Shown one piece after another: positions 44,931-53,798 of a stretch of 64,000 bases of DNA. Position 1 is the first letter of the stretch, and the number at the start of each line of letters is the position of its first letter. The stretch spans positions 1 through 64,000 of the forward strand of contig JAWXBY010000084.1 of the NCBI GenBank assembly GCA_034440355.1, written 5' to 3'. The position numbers and the translations under genes are program-made. The notes beneath the pieces were generated by a model. The model did not search any database. It was not told the origin of the DNA and saw only the letters and a list, made by a program, of their open reading frames with translations. The DNA comes from SZUA-430 sp034440355. Lineage in GTDB: Bacteria > Pseudomonadota > Alphaproteobacteria > Micropepsales > Micropepsaceae.

Positions 44931-45475
44931 TGACGAAGCAACCCGGGTCCGCGTACTTCCTGGTCGACAAGAAGGACGCAGAAATCCGCACGACGCTGGC
45001 GGTGCTCGTCGACAACGAGGCCGGCGTTCTTGCGCGCGTCATCGGGCTGTTCTCCGGGCGCGGTTACAATATCGAGAGTTTGACGGTGGCCGAGGTCGAT
45101 CACCTCGATCACACGTCGCGCATCACCGTCGTCACGTCGGGCACGCCGGAGGTGCTCGAGCAAATTCGCCATCAGCTTGAGCGGCTCGTGCCGGTGCATA
45201 AGGTCGTCGACCTATCGACCGAGCGGCCGGGGATCGAGCGCGAGATGGCGCTGGTCAAGGTTGCGGGGACGGGCGAGAAGCGCGTCGAGGCGATGCGCGT
45301 TTCCGAAGTGTTTCGCGCGCGGGTGATCGACACCACGCATTCGAGTTTCGTGTTCGAGCTGACCGGCGCGCAGCAGAAGATCGACGCGTTCGTCGATTTG
45401 ATGAAGCCGCTGGGTCTCGTCGAAGTTTCACGGACCGGCGTGGTCGCGATTAGCCGCGGCGCGGAGGCGATGTGA
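44930..45475 (+). CDS. ilvH: Acetolactate synthase small (regulatory) subunit
   Basis: 181 residues, ACT-domain protein with N-E-A-G-V-L-A-R-V-I-G-L-F-S-G-R-G-Y-N-I near the start. Gives valine feedback sensitivity to IlvB. Starts at the TGATG overlap with ilvB. Confidence 0.96.
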   Translation: MTKQPGSAYFLVDKKDAEIRTTLAVLVDNEAGVLARVIGLFSGRGYNIESLTVAEVDHLDHTSRITVVTSGTPEVLEQIRHQLERLVPVHKVVDLSTERPGIEREMALVKVAGTGEKRVEAMRVSEVFRARVIDTTHSSFVFELTGAQQKIDAFVDLMKPLGLVEVSRTGVVAISRGAEAM

Positions 45476-45677
45476 GCCTCCGCGCCGCTGGTCCCCGCCT
45501 CAAGGTCGCCTCCGGCTGGCGGAACGCGAAAGCGACCATTGCTGCCCTGTCGGCCGTTGGCCACTGGCCGGCCTGCTTCGTCAAATCGGGTGCGTGGGGG
45601 GAGTCCGCAAGTGAGGCTCGTCACGCTGCGCCCGCCAATTGTCAGTTGAACTCTATCCTTCCAACACGGAGACGGTG

Positions 45678-46694
45678 ATGCGCGTCTATTACGACCGCGA
45701 TGCGGATGTCAGCCTGATCAAGGGCAAGAAGATTGCGATTATCGGCTTCGGTAGTCAGGGGCACGCGCATGCGTTGAACCTGCGCGATTCGGGCGCGAAG
45801 GAAGTTGTGGCGGCGTTGCGGCCCGGTGCGTCGGCGAAGAAGGCCGAGGCGATGGGCTTCAAAGTCATGGATGTGCCGGACGCTGCGAAGTGGGCGGACG
45901 TCATGATGATGGTGACGCCCGACGAGTTGCAGGCCGACATCTACAAGCAATCGCTGCATGGGAACATGAAGCAGGGTGCGGCGTTGATGTTTGCGCACGG
46001 CTTCAATGTGCATTTCCGATTGATCGAGCCTCGGCCCGATCTCGACATCTTTATGGTCGCGCCGAAGGGGCCCGGTCACACGGTGCGGTCGGAGTATCAG
46101 AAGGGCGGCGGCGTGCCGTGTCTGATCGCCGTGCATCAGAATGCTTCGGGCAACGCGAAGGAGATCGGGCTTTCGTATGCTAGCGCCATCGGCGGCGGGC
46201 GTGCGGGGATCATCGAGACGACGTTCCGCGAAGAGTGCGAGACGGATCTCTTCGGAGAACAGGTCGTCCTGTGCGGCGGCTTGGTCGAGTTGATCCGCGG
46301 CGGGTTCGAGACGCTGGTCGAGGCTGGTTATGCGCCGGAGATGGCGTATTTCGAATGCCTGCACGAGGTGAAGCTGATCGTCGACCTTATCTATGAGGGC
46401 GGGATCGCGAACATGAACTACTCGATCTCGAACACGGCCGAGTACGGCGAGTACGTGACGGGACCACGCATCATCACCGAGACGACGAAGGCGGAGATGA
46501 AGCGCGTACTCAGCGATATTCAGTCGGGCAAATTCGCGCGCGACTGGGTGCTGGAGAACAAGGCGGGGCAGGCAAGCTTCAAGGCCACGCGCGCCAATCT
46601 ATCCGCGCATCAGATCGAAGAGGTCGGCACGAAGCTGCGCGCGATGATGCCGTGGATCGGGAAGAACAAGCTGGTCGATCAGGCGAAGAACTGA
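45678..46694 (+). CDS. ilvC: Ketol-acid reductoisomerase
   Basis: 338 residues, class I KARI. Signatures: G-F-G-S-Q-G-H-A-H-A-L-N-L-R-D-S-G, H-G-F-N-V-H-F, A-P-K-G-P-G-H-T-V-R and the C-terminal Y-E-G-G-I-A-N-M-N-Y-S-I-S-N-T-A-E-Y-G-E-Y. The ATG at 45678 has a GGAG upstream. The 202 bases before it, after ilvH, hold no gene and contain the palindromic core at 45559-45569. Confidence 0.97.
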   Translation: MRVYYDRDADVSLIKGKKIAIIGFGSQGHAHALNLRDSGAKEVVAALRPGASAKKAEAMGFKVMDVPDAAKWADVMMMVTPDELQADIYKQSLHGNMKQGAALMFAHGFNVHFRLIEPRPDLDIFMVAPKGPGHTVRSEYQKGGGVPCLIAVHQNASGNAKEIGLSYASAIGGGRAGIIETTFREECETDLFGEQVVLCGGLVELIRGGFETLVEAGYAPEMAYFECLHEVKLIVDLIYEGGIANMNYSISNTAEYGEYVTGPRIITETTKAEMKRVLSDIQSGKFARDWVLENKAGQASFKATRANLSAHQIEEVGTKLRAMMPWIGKNKLVDQAKN

Positions 46695-47173
46695 TGAAGC
46701 GGCCGCCTATTCCGGCGCCGCCTTATCACGGCGGCTGTTTGTGCGGCGCCGCGCGTTACACGTTGAACGCGCGGCCGATGGCCGTGAATGCGTGCCATTG
46801 CGTCGACTGCAAGAAGCTGACTGGCGCGACGAACCTGCTCATGGTCTTGGCGCCGCGAGATGGGTTCGTGCACGAGAAGGGTGCGCTGGACCGCTATCGC
46901 AAGCGTGCGGATTCGGGGAACGAGATCGACGTCGTGCGCTGTGCCGTGTGCGGGGTTCGCATGTGGCATGAGCCGTTGAGCGCGCCGCAGATTGTCATCA
47001 TCGCGGTCGGGACCCTGGACGATCCGAGCTGGGCGGTGCCGACGTCGCACATCTTTGTGCGGAGCGTTTCGCCAGGCGTCGTGTTGCACGACGATGCGCT
47101 GGTGCTGCAGGACGGGCCGAGCGACCGGAAGGCGGTGTTCGACGCTTTCACCAAGATCTATCCGACGGCGTAG
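46694..47173 (+). CDS. GFA-family zinc protein
   Basis: 159 residues with G-G-C-L-C-G-A-A, C-H-C-V-D-C-K-K and C-A-V-C-G-V cysteine motifs of the GFA family. The start overlaps the ilvC stop by one base. A second GFA gene lies in the queuosine operon at 29102. Function unknown. Confidence 0.85.
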   Translation: MKRPPIPAPPYHGGCLCGAARYTLNARPMAVNACHCVDCKKLTGATNLLMVLAPRDGFVHEKGALDRYRKRADSGNEIDVVRCAVCGVRMWHEPLSAPQIVIIAVGTLDDPSWAVPTSHIFVRSVSPGVVLHDDALVLQDGPSDRKAVFDAFTKIYPTA

Positions 47174-47176
47174 GCG

Positions 47177-47380
47177 ATGCGCGTCATTCGCGGCGCCGTG
47201 TTGGGGGCTTTGGCGGTTGCGCTGGGGCTTGGCGTTGCGTGGGCACAGGACGTGTTCGGTATCCCCAAGCATATCGTGCAGATGATTTGGCTCGGGTCGC
47301 TTTTTGTTGCGCTGGGCTTTGCCGTGTGGGCCGCGTGGGACTATTACCGTGCTCTTCGCGACGACGACCACTGGGAATAG
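47177..47380 (+). CDS. Small two-helix membrane protein
   Basis: 67 residues: hydrophobic segments at about 5-22 and 35-53, then a charged tail (Y-Y-R-A-L-R-D-D-D-H-W-E). It starts three bases after the GFA gene and ends three bases before purT. Unrecognised. Confidence 0.65.
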   Translation: MRVIRGAVLGALAVALGLGVAWAQDVFGIPKHIVQMIWLGSLFVALGFAVWAAWDYYRALRDDDHWE

Positions 47381-47383
47381 ATC

Positions 47384-48567
47384 ATGCGCATCGGGACACC
47401 GCTTTCGCCGTCGGCGACCAAGGTCATGCTGTTGGGCTCGGGCGAGCTTGGCAAAGAGGTCGTCATTGAATTGCAGCGGTTGGGCGTCGAGGTCATTGCC
47501 GTCGATCGCTATGCCGACGCGCCGGGGCAGCAGGTCGCTCATCGCTCGTATGTCATCGACTGACGGACGCGAAGGCGGTGCGGGATCTTGTTCTGAAAGA
47601 GCGGCCGCATCTTGTGGTGCCTGAGATCGAGGCGATTGCGACCGACGAGCTGGTGCGCATCGAGGCCGATGGGCTGGCGCGTGTGATTCCGACGGCTAAC
47701 GCGGCGCATATCACGATGAACCGTGAGCGGATTCGCCGCTTGGCCGCCGAAGAGTGCGGGTTGCCGACGTCGCGGTATGCGTTCTGTTCGTCGCTGGGGG
47801 AGTTGCAGGCGGCCATCGACGGCGGGGTCGGGTATCCGTGTTTTGTGAAGCCTGTGATGTCGTCGTCGGGCAAAGGTCAGTCGAAGATCAAGGATCGCGA
47901 TCAGGTCGCTAAGGCTTGGGATTACGCGATGGCGGCGGGGCGCGTCCGCCAAGCGCGCGTGATTGTCGAGTCGGAGGTCAAGTTCGATTTCGAGATCACG
48001 CTGCTGACCGTGCGGCATGCGGGTGGCACGGCGTTCTGCGATGCGATCGGGCATGTGCAGGTCGATGGCGACTACGTCGAGTCGTGGCAGCCGCAGCCGA
48101 TGTCGAAGGCGGCGCTGGAGCGTTCGCGTCATATCGCCAAGGCGATCACCGACAAGCTGGGCGGGGCCGGCATTTTCGGCGTGGAGTTGTTCATCAAGGG
48201 CGATGAGGTCTGGTTCTCTGAGGTCAGCCCGCGGCCGCATGATACGGGGCTGGTGACGCTGACCACCCAACATCAGAGCGAGTTTGCGCTGCATGCGCGG
48301 GCGATCTTGGGGCTGCCGGTTGACACGAGTCTGCGGTCGCCGGGGGCGAGCGCGGTGATTTATGGCGGCTTAGACGCGAAGGGTGTGGTGTTCGACGGCG
48401 TGGCCGAAGCGCTCGCGGTGCCGGAGAGCGATCTGCGTCTCTTCGGCAAGCCGGAGTCGTTCAAGAAGCGCCGCATGGGTGTGGCCCTGGCGCGTGCGGG
48501 CGATGTTGCGACGGCACGCGAGCGGGCCAAAGCGGCCGCCGCATGTGTCGTGCCACGAACGGCCTAG
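47384..48567 (+). pseudogene. purT: Formate-dependent phosphoribosylglycinamide formyltransferase, frameshifted
   Basis: The frame from the ATG at 47384 encodes a good PurT N-terminus (V-M-L-L-G-S-G-E-L-G-K-E-V and A-V-D-R-Y-A-D-A-P equivalents) but stops at TGA 47561-47563 after 59 codons. The remaining 330 or so residues continue in another frame: P-E-I-E-A-I-A-T-D, S-S-S-G-K-G-Q and E-V-S-P-R-P-H-D-T-G are intact. One base is missing next to 47560: an added A would give GAC-ATG-ACG-GAC and restore Asp-Met-Thr-Asp. Either a recent inactivation or a sequencing error; the rest of the gene shows no decay. Confidence 0.9.
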
Positions 48568-50828
48568 TTCAGATCCGCGCGCGGCTTGAACGAGATGACG
48601 CCGACGAGGTTCGAGTAGTCGTCCGTCCAAAGCGGGGCGCTTGCGTCCGCCTTCAGCGGCCGCCAACGACCCGAGCGGGCGATGCCCGTGAGGTCGGCCG
48701 GATTGACCGCAAGTGCCACCCAATGCGAGGCGGAAGCCGGTTTCTGCGTCGTGCGGGGCTGGCCTTTGAAGAATTGGGCGATGCCGACCAAGCCCGCGGC
48801 ATTCATGGAGTTCGCCATCACGGGCTCAAGCCGCAAATAGCGATTTGAGATGTTGGAGAGAATGACGCCGCCCGGTGCGAGCTTCTTGCGGGCGAGGGCC
48901 AGGGCTTCGCGCGTCATTAGATGCATCGGAACGGAGTCCGAGCTGAACGCGTCGAGGATCAGGACGTCGAAGAAGCCGTCCGGTTCGAGGGCGAGCGCGA
49001 GACGCCCGTCACCCGTCACGACGCGGCCGTTGGGGGCGCAGTCCTTCATGAAGCTGAACGCGCCGGAGTCGCGTGCGATGCTGACGACGAGCGGATCGAT
49101 TTCGTAGAAGACCCAGGTGTCGCTGGGTCTCGCGTAGCAAGCCGACGCGCCGGCGCCGAGTCCGACGAGAGCGTAGCGAAGACGCGGGTGCGCGGCCTGC
49201 AGACTCCTGATCGCCTGTCCCAGAGGTCCCTCCGGCGAGTGATAGGCCAGCGGAACGTGACGGAGCGCGGGCTCGGTGGACTGGGCGCCGTGAAGCGTGG
49301 TGCCGTGGGTGAACAGTACGAGTTTGCCCTCGTTCGCGTTGATCACGCGGTAGGTGCCGAAGAAGCTGCGCGCCTCGGTCGTCACGCGCGAATCGTGGCG
49401 GGCGGCCAGTAGCAGCAGGAACATCGCAGCCACGCCGAGCGCGAAGCGCACGGGGCGCGGGTTCACGTGATAGACGGCCATGGCGAGCGCAATGACCGCG
49501 ATCAGGATGACGTAGTTCGGAAGGTCCGTCACGCTCACGCCCGCGATCCACAGCGCCGCGGCGGTGAAGGCAGCGACTCCCGGCAGCACGAGATCGCCCC
49601 CGGTGAGGCGTGTGTTGAGCGCACCCGGCATCATCGCGCGCGTCGCTGCCGCGGCTACGAGTGCGATGGGATATTCAAGGACATTGGCGAAGATCATCGG
49701 GGCGATGATGGCGTTGAATGCGCCGCCCAGCGCGCCGCCCACCGATAGCCACAGGTAGAACTCCGTGAGGCGCGAGGCATCGGGGCGCATGTCGGCGAGG
49801 GCGCCGTGGCGGGCGACAGCGATAACGAAGAATGTGGTCAGGTGCACGAATAGGCCGATGATGCCCAAGTCGCTGAACCACATGAACGCCGTCAGCATGA
49901 CCAACGCGACGCTCTCGGCCTTGAGCGCGATCGAACGCGGGATCAAAGGCTTCTGCGCGAAGGCGATCATGAAGGTGATCAAGTAGAGGGCGAGCGGCGC
50001 GGCCCAAAGAAGCGGGACCGAGGCGATGTCGGTCGTGATGTGGGTCGTGACGCCCAGAAGGAGGCTCGACGGCACGAAGGCGAGCGCGACCCAGCGCAGC
50101 CGATCGAAATTGCTCACCGGCGCTTTGGCGACGGTCTGGTTGCGCGGCGCTTCGCCGGCCGTGCTGGGTGCGAGACGCCAGACCGCGAAACCCGAGGCGG
50201 CGAGCAGAGCGATCAGCAGGAGATAGCCGGCGGTCCAGAAACCGCTTTGGGCGGAAACACCGACCAGCGGCTCGACCAGAAGCGGATAGCCGAGCAACCC
50301 GATCAGACTGCCGGCGTTGCTGGCAACGTAGAGGTAGTAGGGGTCAGCGGCGCTTTTGTGTCCCGACAAAGCGAACCAGCGCTGCAACAAGGGCGAGGTC
50401 GCGGCGACCACGGTGTAGGGCAGGCCGACCGCGACGGTGAATAGGCTGACGAGCCAAAGGACGGGCGCGCCCTCCGCCGGCGGCGCAAAGTCCACCGGTA
50501 TCGCGACCGGCAGCGCGAAGGCGGCGGCGACGACGACAACGACATGCACGGCGATCTGACTGCGCAGGGGCAGCAGCGTGCCCAGCGCGTGGGCGTAGAG
50601 ATATCCAAGCAGCAGCGCCGTCTGGAAGAAGAGCATGGCGGTCGTCCAAACCGCCGACGATCCGCCGAGAAGGGGCAGCACCATCTTGCCGAACATGGGC
50701 TGGACCCAAAACAGCAGGGCGGCCGCCGTGAAGATCGCGACCGTCACGATCGGCAGCGCGAGAGCGGCAAAATTCATCGTGGCGGAGGCCGTCGCGCCGA
50801 CGGGTTTGGACGATGTGAATTCCGTCAT
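48564..50828 (-). CDS. Fused membrane-transporter/spermidine-synthase-like protein
   Basis: 754 residues. Residues 20-470 contain at least 12 hydrophobic helices; residues about 500-745 form a methyltransferase-fold domain like spermidine synthase: G-L-G-A-G-A-S-A-C, Y-E-I-D-P-L and D-A-F-S-S-D-S-V-P. This fused architecture is widespread in proteobacteria but its substrate is unknown. Overlaps purT by four bases at its end. Confidence 0.9.
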   Translation of the reverse strand: MTEFTSSKPVGATASATMNFAALALPIVTVAIFTAAALLFWVQPMFGKMVLPLLGGSSAVWTTAMLFFQTALLLGYLYAHALGTLLPLRSQIAVHVVVVVAAAFALPVAIPVDFAPPAEGAPVLWLVSLFTVAVGLPYTVVAATSPLLQRWFALSGHKSAADPYYLYVASNAGSLIGLLGYPLLVEPLVGVSAQSGFWTAGYLLLIALLAASGFAVWRLAPSTAGEAPRNQTVAKAPVSNFDRLRWVALAFVPSSLLLGVTTHITTDIASVPLLWAAPLALYLITFMIAFAQKPLIPRSIALKAESVALVMLTAFMWFSDLGIIGLFVHLTTFFVIAVARHGALADMRPDASRLTEFYLWLSVGGALGGAFNAIIAPMIFANVLEYPIALVAAAATRAMMPGALNTRLTGGDLVLPGVAAFTAAALWIAGVSVTDLPNYVILIAVIALAMAVYHVNPRPVRFALGVAAMFLLLLAARHDSRVTTEARSFFGTYRVINANEGKLVLFTHGTTLHGAQSTEPALRHVPLAYHSPEGPLGQAIRSLQAAHPRLRYALVGLGAGASACYARPSDTWVFYEIDPLVVSIARDSGAFSFMKDCAPNGRVVTGDGRLALALEPDGFFDVLILDAFSSDSVPMHLMTREALALARKKLAPGGVILSNISNRYLRLEPVMANSMNAAGLVGIAQFFKGQPRTTQKPASASHWVALAVNPADLTGIARSGRWRPLKADASAPLWTDDYSNLVGVISFKPRADLN

Positions 50829-50998
50829 TTGCTCAGTCCCTGGAAATCATTTCTTAGGTCGCATAAGAGCCCAGGGACTCTCTCTATGCGGTTAAGCGAA
50901 CGCCGAAATTCGGCTGAAATGGCCGCGCGGAAGCCTCTCGGAAGTATGAAATCGCTGCACCCTTCAGGCGTTGCCAAAGCGGTTGCGGCAGAATTTGA

Positions 50999-51754
50999 CT
51001 ATGCAACTTTTGATTGGTGTTGCCACTCTTGTGCCCACGCGAGCGGTAGCGGCAACAGGTCTTGGCGGGCGAACTCTACGTGAACGACGCGGCGACGGTC
51101 CGGCCGTTTCGCCGACGACGAAGCGTGCACGAGAAGCGGGCGCATCAGAAGTGCGGAGCCCAGCGGGGCGGTGACCGCGTGTTCGGGCGTCGTCTCGCGC
51201 AGGGTCTTGATGCGTTCGCGGGTCAGGCGACCGTGGGCGTGGCTGCCGGGAATGACGCGCAGCGGGCCGTTGTCGGCATGGCAGTCGTCAAGGTGAAGGC
51301 GGATCGTCAGCATTGTGGCGAGAACGGTCGCGGGCGGTTCGACGTGCGTGACGCCCGCCTTGGTCGACCATGGCCCCCAGCCTTCCCGATTGTGGCGCTC
51401 AGCCACCGCGATCGTCAGGTCTTGGTGCCAGAGGACGGGCCAATTGGCGTCAGGCGTCTTGTCGAAGAAGAGGGCGCGCACGGGTATGGCGTCTGTGCCA
51501 ACGATCGGTTCGACAAGGCCGCGGACCGCCGGATCAGCGGCCAAATTTCTCACTTCCGTGAGGTCGAGGAGGTTGCGGGCGCCGGCGCGGCGAGTCTGGA
51601 TCGTGCCGGGTCCGAACTCCAAAACGCTTTGCAGATGGTCGATTTGCGAGCGTGTCAGCACGTTCGACACGACGGCGAAGCCGTCGCGTTCCACGGCGTC
51701 TTTTGCTTCAAATTCCGCGGTTATGACCTGAGTCCTATTTGCGGGCGTGAGCAA
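50999..51754 (-). CDS. Phytanoyl-CoA dioxygenase family protein
   Basis: 251-residue Fe(II)/2-oxoglutarate oxygenase. Metal ligands are W-H-Q-D (His-x-Asp) and the distal His of V-H-A-S, with R of R-R-V-V-H binding 2-oxoglutarate. The proteins of this family hydroxylate varied small molecules, so the substrate is unknown. About 170 bases to the upstream-oriented spermidine-synthase-like gene start. Confidence 0.85.
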   Translation of the reverse strand: MLTPANRTQVITAEFEAKDAVERDGFAVVSNVLTRSQIDHLQSVLEFGPGTIQTRRAGARNLLDLTEVRNLAADPAVRGLVEPIVGTDAIPVRALFFDKTPDANWPVLWHQDLTIAVAERHNREGWGPWSTKAGVTHVEPPATVLATMLTIRLHLDDCHADNGPLRVIPGSHAHGRLTRERIKTLRETTPEHAVTAPLGSALLMRPLLVHASSSAKRPDRRRVVHVEFARQDLLPLPLAWAQEWQHQSKVA

Positions 51755-51928
51755 GAATTGTTCAGAAGTCTAGCAAATTAGCGTGGTTTGTCGTTGCTCG
51801 GCGGGACGATTCGCCCTAAAGATTCTCAATGACGGCGCGGGTTTAGGGTCCAGGTTTCACGAGGCCTTAACGACGCCGCCATATGGTGAACGCTGGCAAG
51901 CCACGCTGGCGCGTGAGGCATAGAACGA
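51755..51928. other. Promoter region between PhyH gene and leu leader
   Basis: No gene. CCCTAAA at 51814-51820 and TTTAGGG at 51842-51848 form an inverted repeat. This interval must hold the leuA promoter; I see no strong -10/-35 pair. Confidence 0.5.
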
Positions 51929-52057
51929 ATGCGTACAGTGCGTACAGAAAACGTGATCGCGGGGGCTTATCGCTCCTCGTCGCGTCTGTGCGCGCCGACG
52001 CTGTCTCACCTGTCTCTTCGGGTTGATCTCGGACTACTCCTTCTTAGAAGCCCCTAG
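51929..52057 (+). CDS. leuA leader peptide
   Basis: A 42-codon frame beginning M-R-T-V-R-T-E-N-V-I and ending D-L-G-L-L-L-L-R-S-P. The last fifteen codons hold CTC-GGA-CTA-CTC-CTT-CTT, five leucine codons, before the TAG at 52055, and the leader has ten leucines in all. It leads directly into a large stem-loop (52051-52112) upstream of leuA. This is the structure expected of a leucine attenuator. The exact start codon is uncertain; a GTG at 51938 is possible. Confidence 0.75.
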   Translation: MRTVRTENVIAGAYRSSSRLCAPTLSHLSLRVDLGLLLLRSP

Positions 52058-52112
52058 GCGCGTGAGCGTCCGCGATCGAACGCCCAACGGCGACGCGGAC
52101 GGTGCTTAGGGG
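52051..52112 (+). promoter_or_regulatory. leuA leader stem-loop
   Basis: Three stacked stems: CCCCTAGGC (52051-52059) with GCTTAGGGG (52104-52112, one G-T pair); CGTCCGCG (52067-52074) with CGCGGACG (52094-52101); CGCC (52081-52084) with GGCG (52089-52092). The outer stem overlaps the leader peptide stop. A further small stem lies at 52145-52158. No U-rich terminator is visible, so control could be at transcription or translation. Confidence 0.65.
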
Positions 52113-52173
52113 ATGAAGAGAAGAAGCCGGGCCTGATACCGAAACCGCTGTCCAGCGGGCTTAGAGAGAGACA

Positions 52174-53730
52174 ATGCCAAGTTCGAACCGCGTCTTGATT
52201 TTCGACACAACCTTACGCGACGGCGAGCAATCGCCGGGCGCGGCGATGAATCTCGACGAAAAACTGAAGATCGCCGACATGCTCGAGGAATTGGGCGTCG
52301 ACATCATCGAAGCAGGCTTTCCGATTTCGTCGAACGGCGACTTTGAGGCCGTGCAGGAAATTTCCAAGCGCGCGAAGAAGGCCGTCATCTGCGGTCTCGC
52401 GCGCGCCGGGGTGAAGGACATCGACCGCGCGGCGGAGGCTTTGAAGCCGGCGAAACGCGCGCGCATCCACACCTTCATCTCCACGAGCCCCGTCCATATG
52501 CAGCACAAGCTTCAGATGGAGCCGCATCAAGTGCTCGAAGCGGTGATCGGCAGCGTGAGCCGGGCGCGCAACCACGTCGACGACGTCGAGTGGTCGGCGG
52601 AAGACGCGACGCGGACGGAGTTCGAGTTCCTCTGCCGCTGCGTCGAAGCCGCGATCAAGGCCGGCGCGACGACGATCAACATTCCCGACACCGTCGGTTA
52701 TGCGATCCCGTCGGAGTACGGCGCTTTGATCCGTGCTCTGATCAACAAGGTTCCCGGCGCGGAACGGGCGACCTTCTCGACGCATTGCCATAACGATTTG
52801 GGTTTGGCGGTTGCCAACTCGCTCGCGGGCGTTGCGGCGGGTGCGCGTCAGGTCGAATGCACCGTCAACGGTATCGGCGAGCGGGCGGGTAATGCCGCGC
52901 TTGAAGAAGTCGTCATGGCGTTGAAGGTGCGGGCCGACATTCTGCCGTATTCGGCTGGCATCGATAGCGTGTCGATCGCGCGTGCTTCGAAGTTGGTGTC
53001 GAACGTTACAGGCTTCCCGATCCAGTACAACAAGGCCATCGTGGGCAAGAACGCGTTCGCGCATGAGTCCGGGATCCACCAGGACGGGATGCTGAAGAAC
53101 ACGCAGACCTACGAGATCATGACCCCCGAATCCGTCGGCGTGTCGAAGACGTCGTTGGTTCTGGGCAAGCTGTCGGGCCGCCACGCGTTCAAGGACAAGC
53201 TTGAAGCGATGGGCTATGAGTTGGGTTCGAACGCGCTCGAAGATGCGTTCAAGCGCTTCAAGGATTTGGCCGACAAGAAGAAGCACGTGTTCGACGAGGA
53301 TATTGCGGCGCTCGTCGATGATGAGATCGCACGCGGTCAGGATCGCATCCAGTTCGTGAGCATGCGTGTCGTGGCCGGTACGTTCGGTCCGCAAAGCGCG
53401 GAGCTTGAATTGTCGGTCGACGGCGAGGCCCGGTTGGGCGTGGCGCGCGGCGACGGTCCGGTCGATGCGATCTTCAATGCGATCAAATCGCTGTTTCCGC
53501 ATGAGGCGACATTGGTGCTCTTTGAAGTGCACGCTGTCACCGAAGGCACCGACGCGCAGGCGGGTGTCACCGTGCGACTTGCGGAGGACGGCAAGAGCGT
53601 TACGGGCCGCGGGTCGGATACGGACACGATGGTCGCTGCGGCGCGGGCTTATGTGCATGCACTGAACAAGCTTCTCGTAAAGCGGCAAAAGACGGCGCCT
53701 GAGGCGTTGGTCGCGATGCGAGGCGTGTGA
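52174..53730 (+). CDS. leuA: 2-isopropylmalate synthase
   Basis: 518 residues, first enzyme of leucine synthesis. The catalytic TIM barrel begins with F-D-T-T-L-R-D-G-E-Q-S-P-G and contains S-T-H-C-H-N-D-L-G-L-A (metal His) and N-G-I-G-E-R-A-G-N-A. The C-terminal LeuA regulatory domain (about 395-510) binds leucine. Preceded by a leader peptide and stem-loop. Confidence 0.97.
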   Translation: MPSSNRVLIFDTTLRDGEQSPGAAMNLDEKLKIADMLEELGVDIIEAGFPISSNGDFEAVQEISKRAKKAVICGLARAGVKDIDRAAEALKPAKRARIHTFISTSPVHMQHKLQMEPHQVLEAVIGSVSRARNHVDDVEWSAEDATRTEFEFLCRCVEAAIKAGATTINIPDTVGYAIPSEYGALIRALINKVPGAERATFSTHCHNDLGLAVANSLAGVAAGARQVECTVNGIGERAGNAALEEVVMALKVRADILPYSAGIDSVSIARASKLVSNVTGFPIQYNKAIVGKNAFAHESGIHQDGMLKNTQTYEIMTPESVGVSKTSLVLGKLSGRHAFKDKLEAMGYELGSNALEDAFKRFKDLADKKKHVFDEDIAALVDDEIARGQDRIQFVSMRVVAGTFGPQSAELELSVDGEARLGVARGDGPVDAIFNAIKSLFPHEATLVLFEVHAVTEGTDAQAGVTVRLAEDGKSVTGRGSDTDTMVAAARAYVHALNKLLVKRQKTAPEALVAMRGV

Positions 53731-53798
53731 AGAACAACAACCAGTTGGCGGATCGCTGAGGGGCGGTCCGTCATAGAAACGGGCGGAGAAGGAAGTCG

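Noticed and set aside
52113..52136. Second mini-ORF (M-K-R-R-S-R-A) between the leu stem-loop and leuA
   Set aside because: Eight codons, no leucine, no ribosome site apart from the stem-loop base; probably chance.
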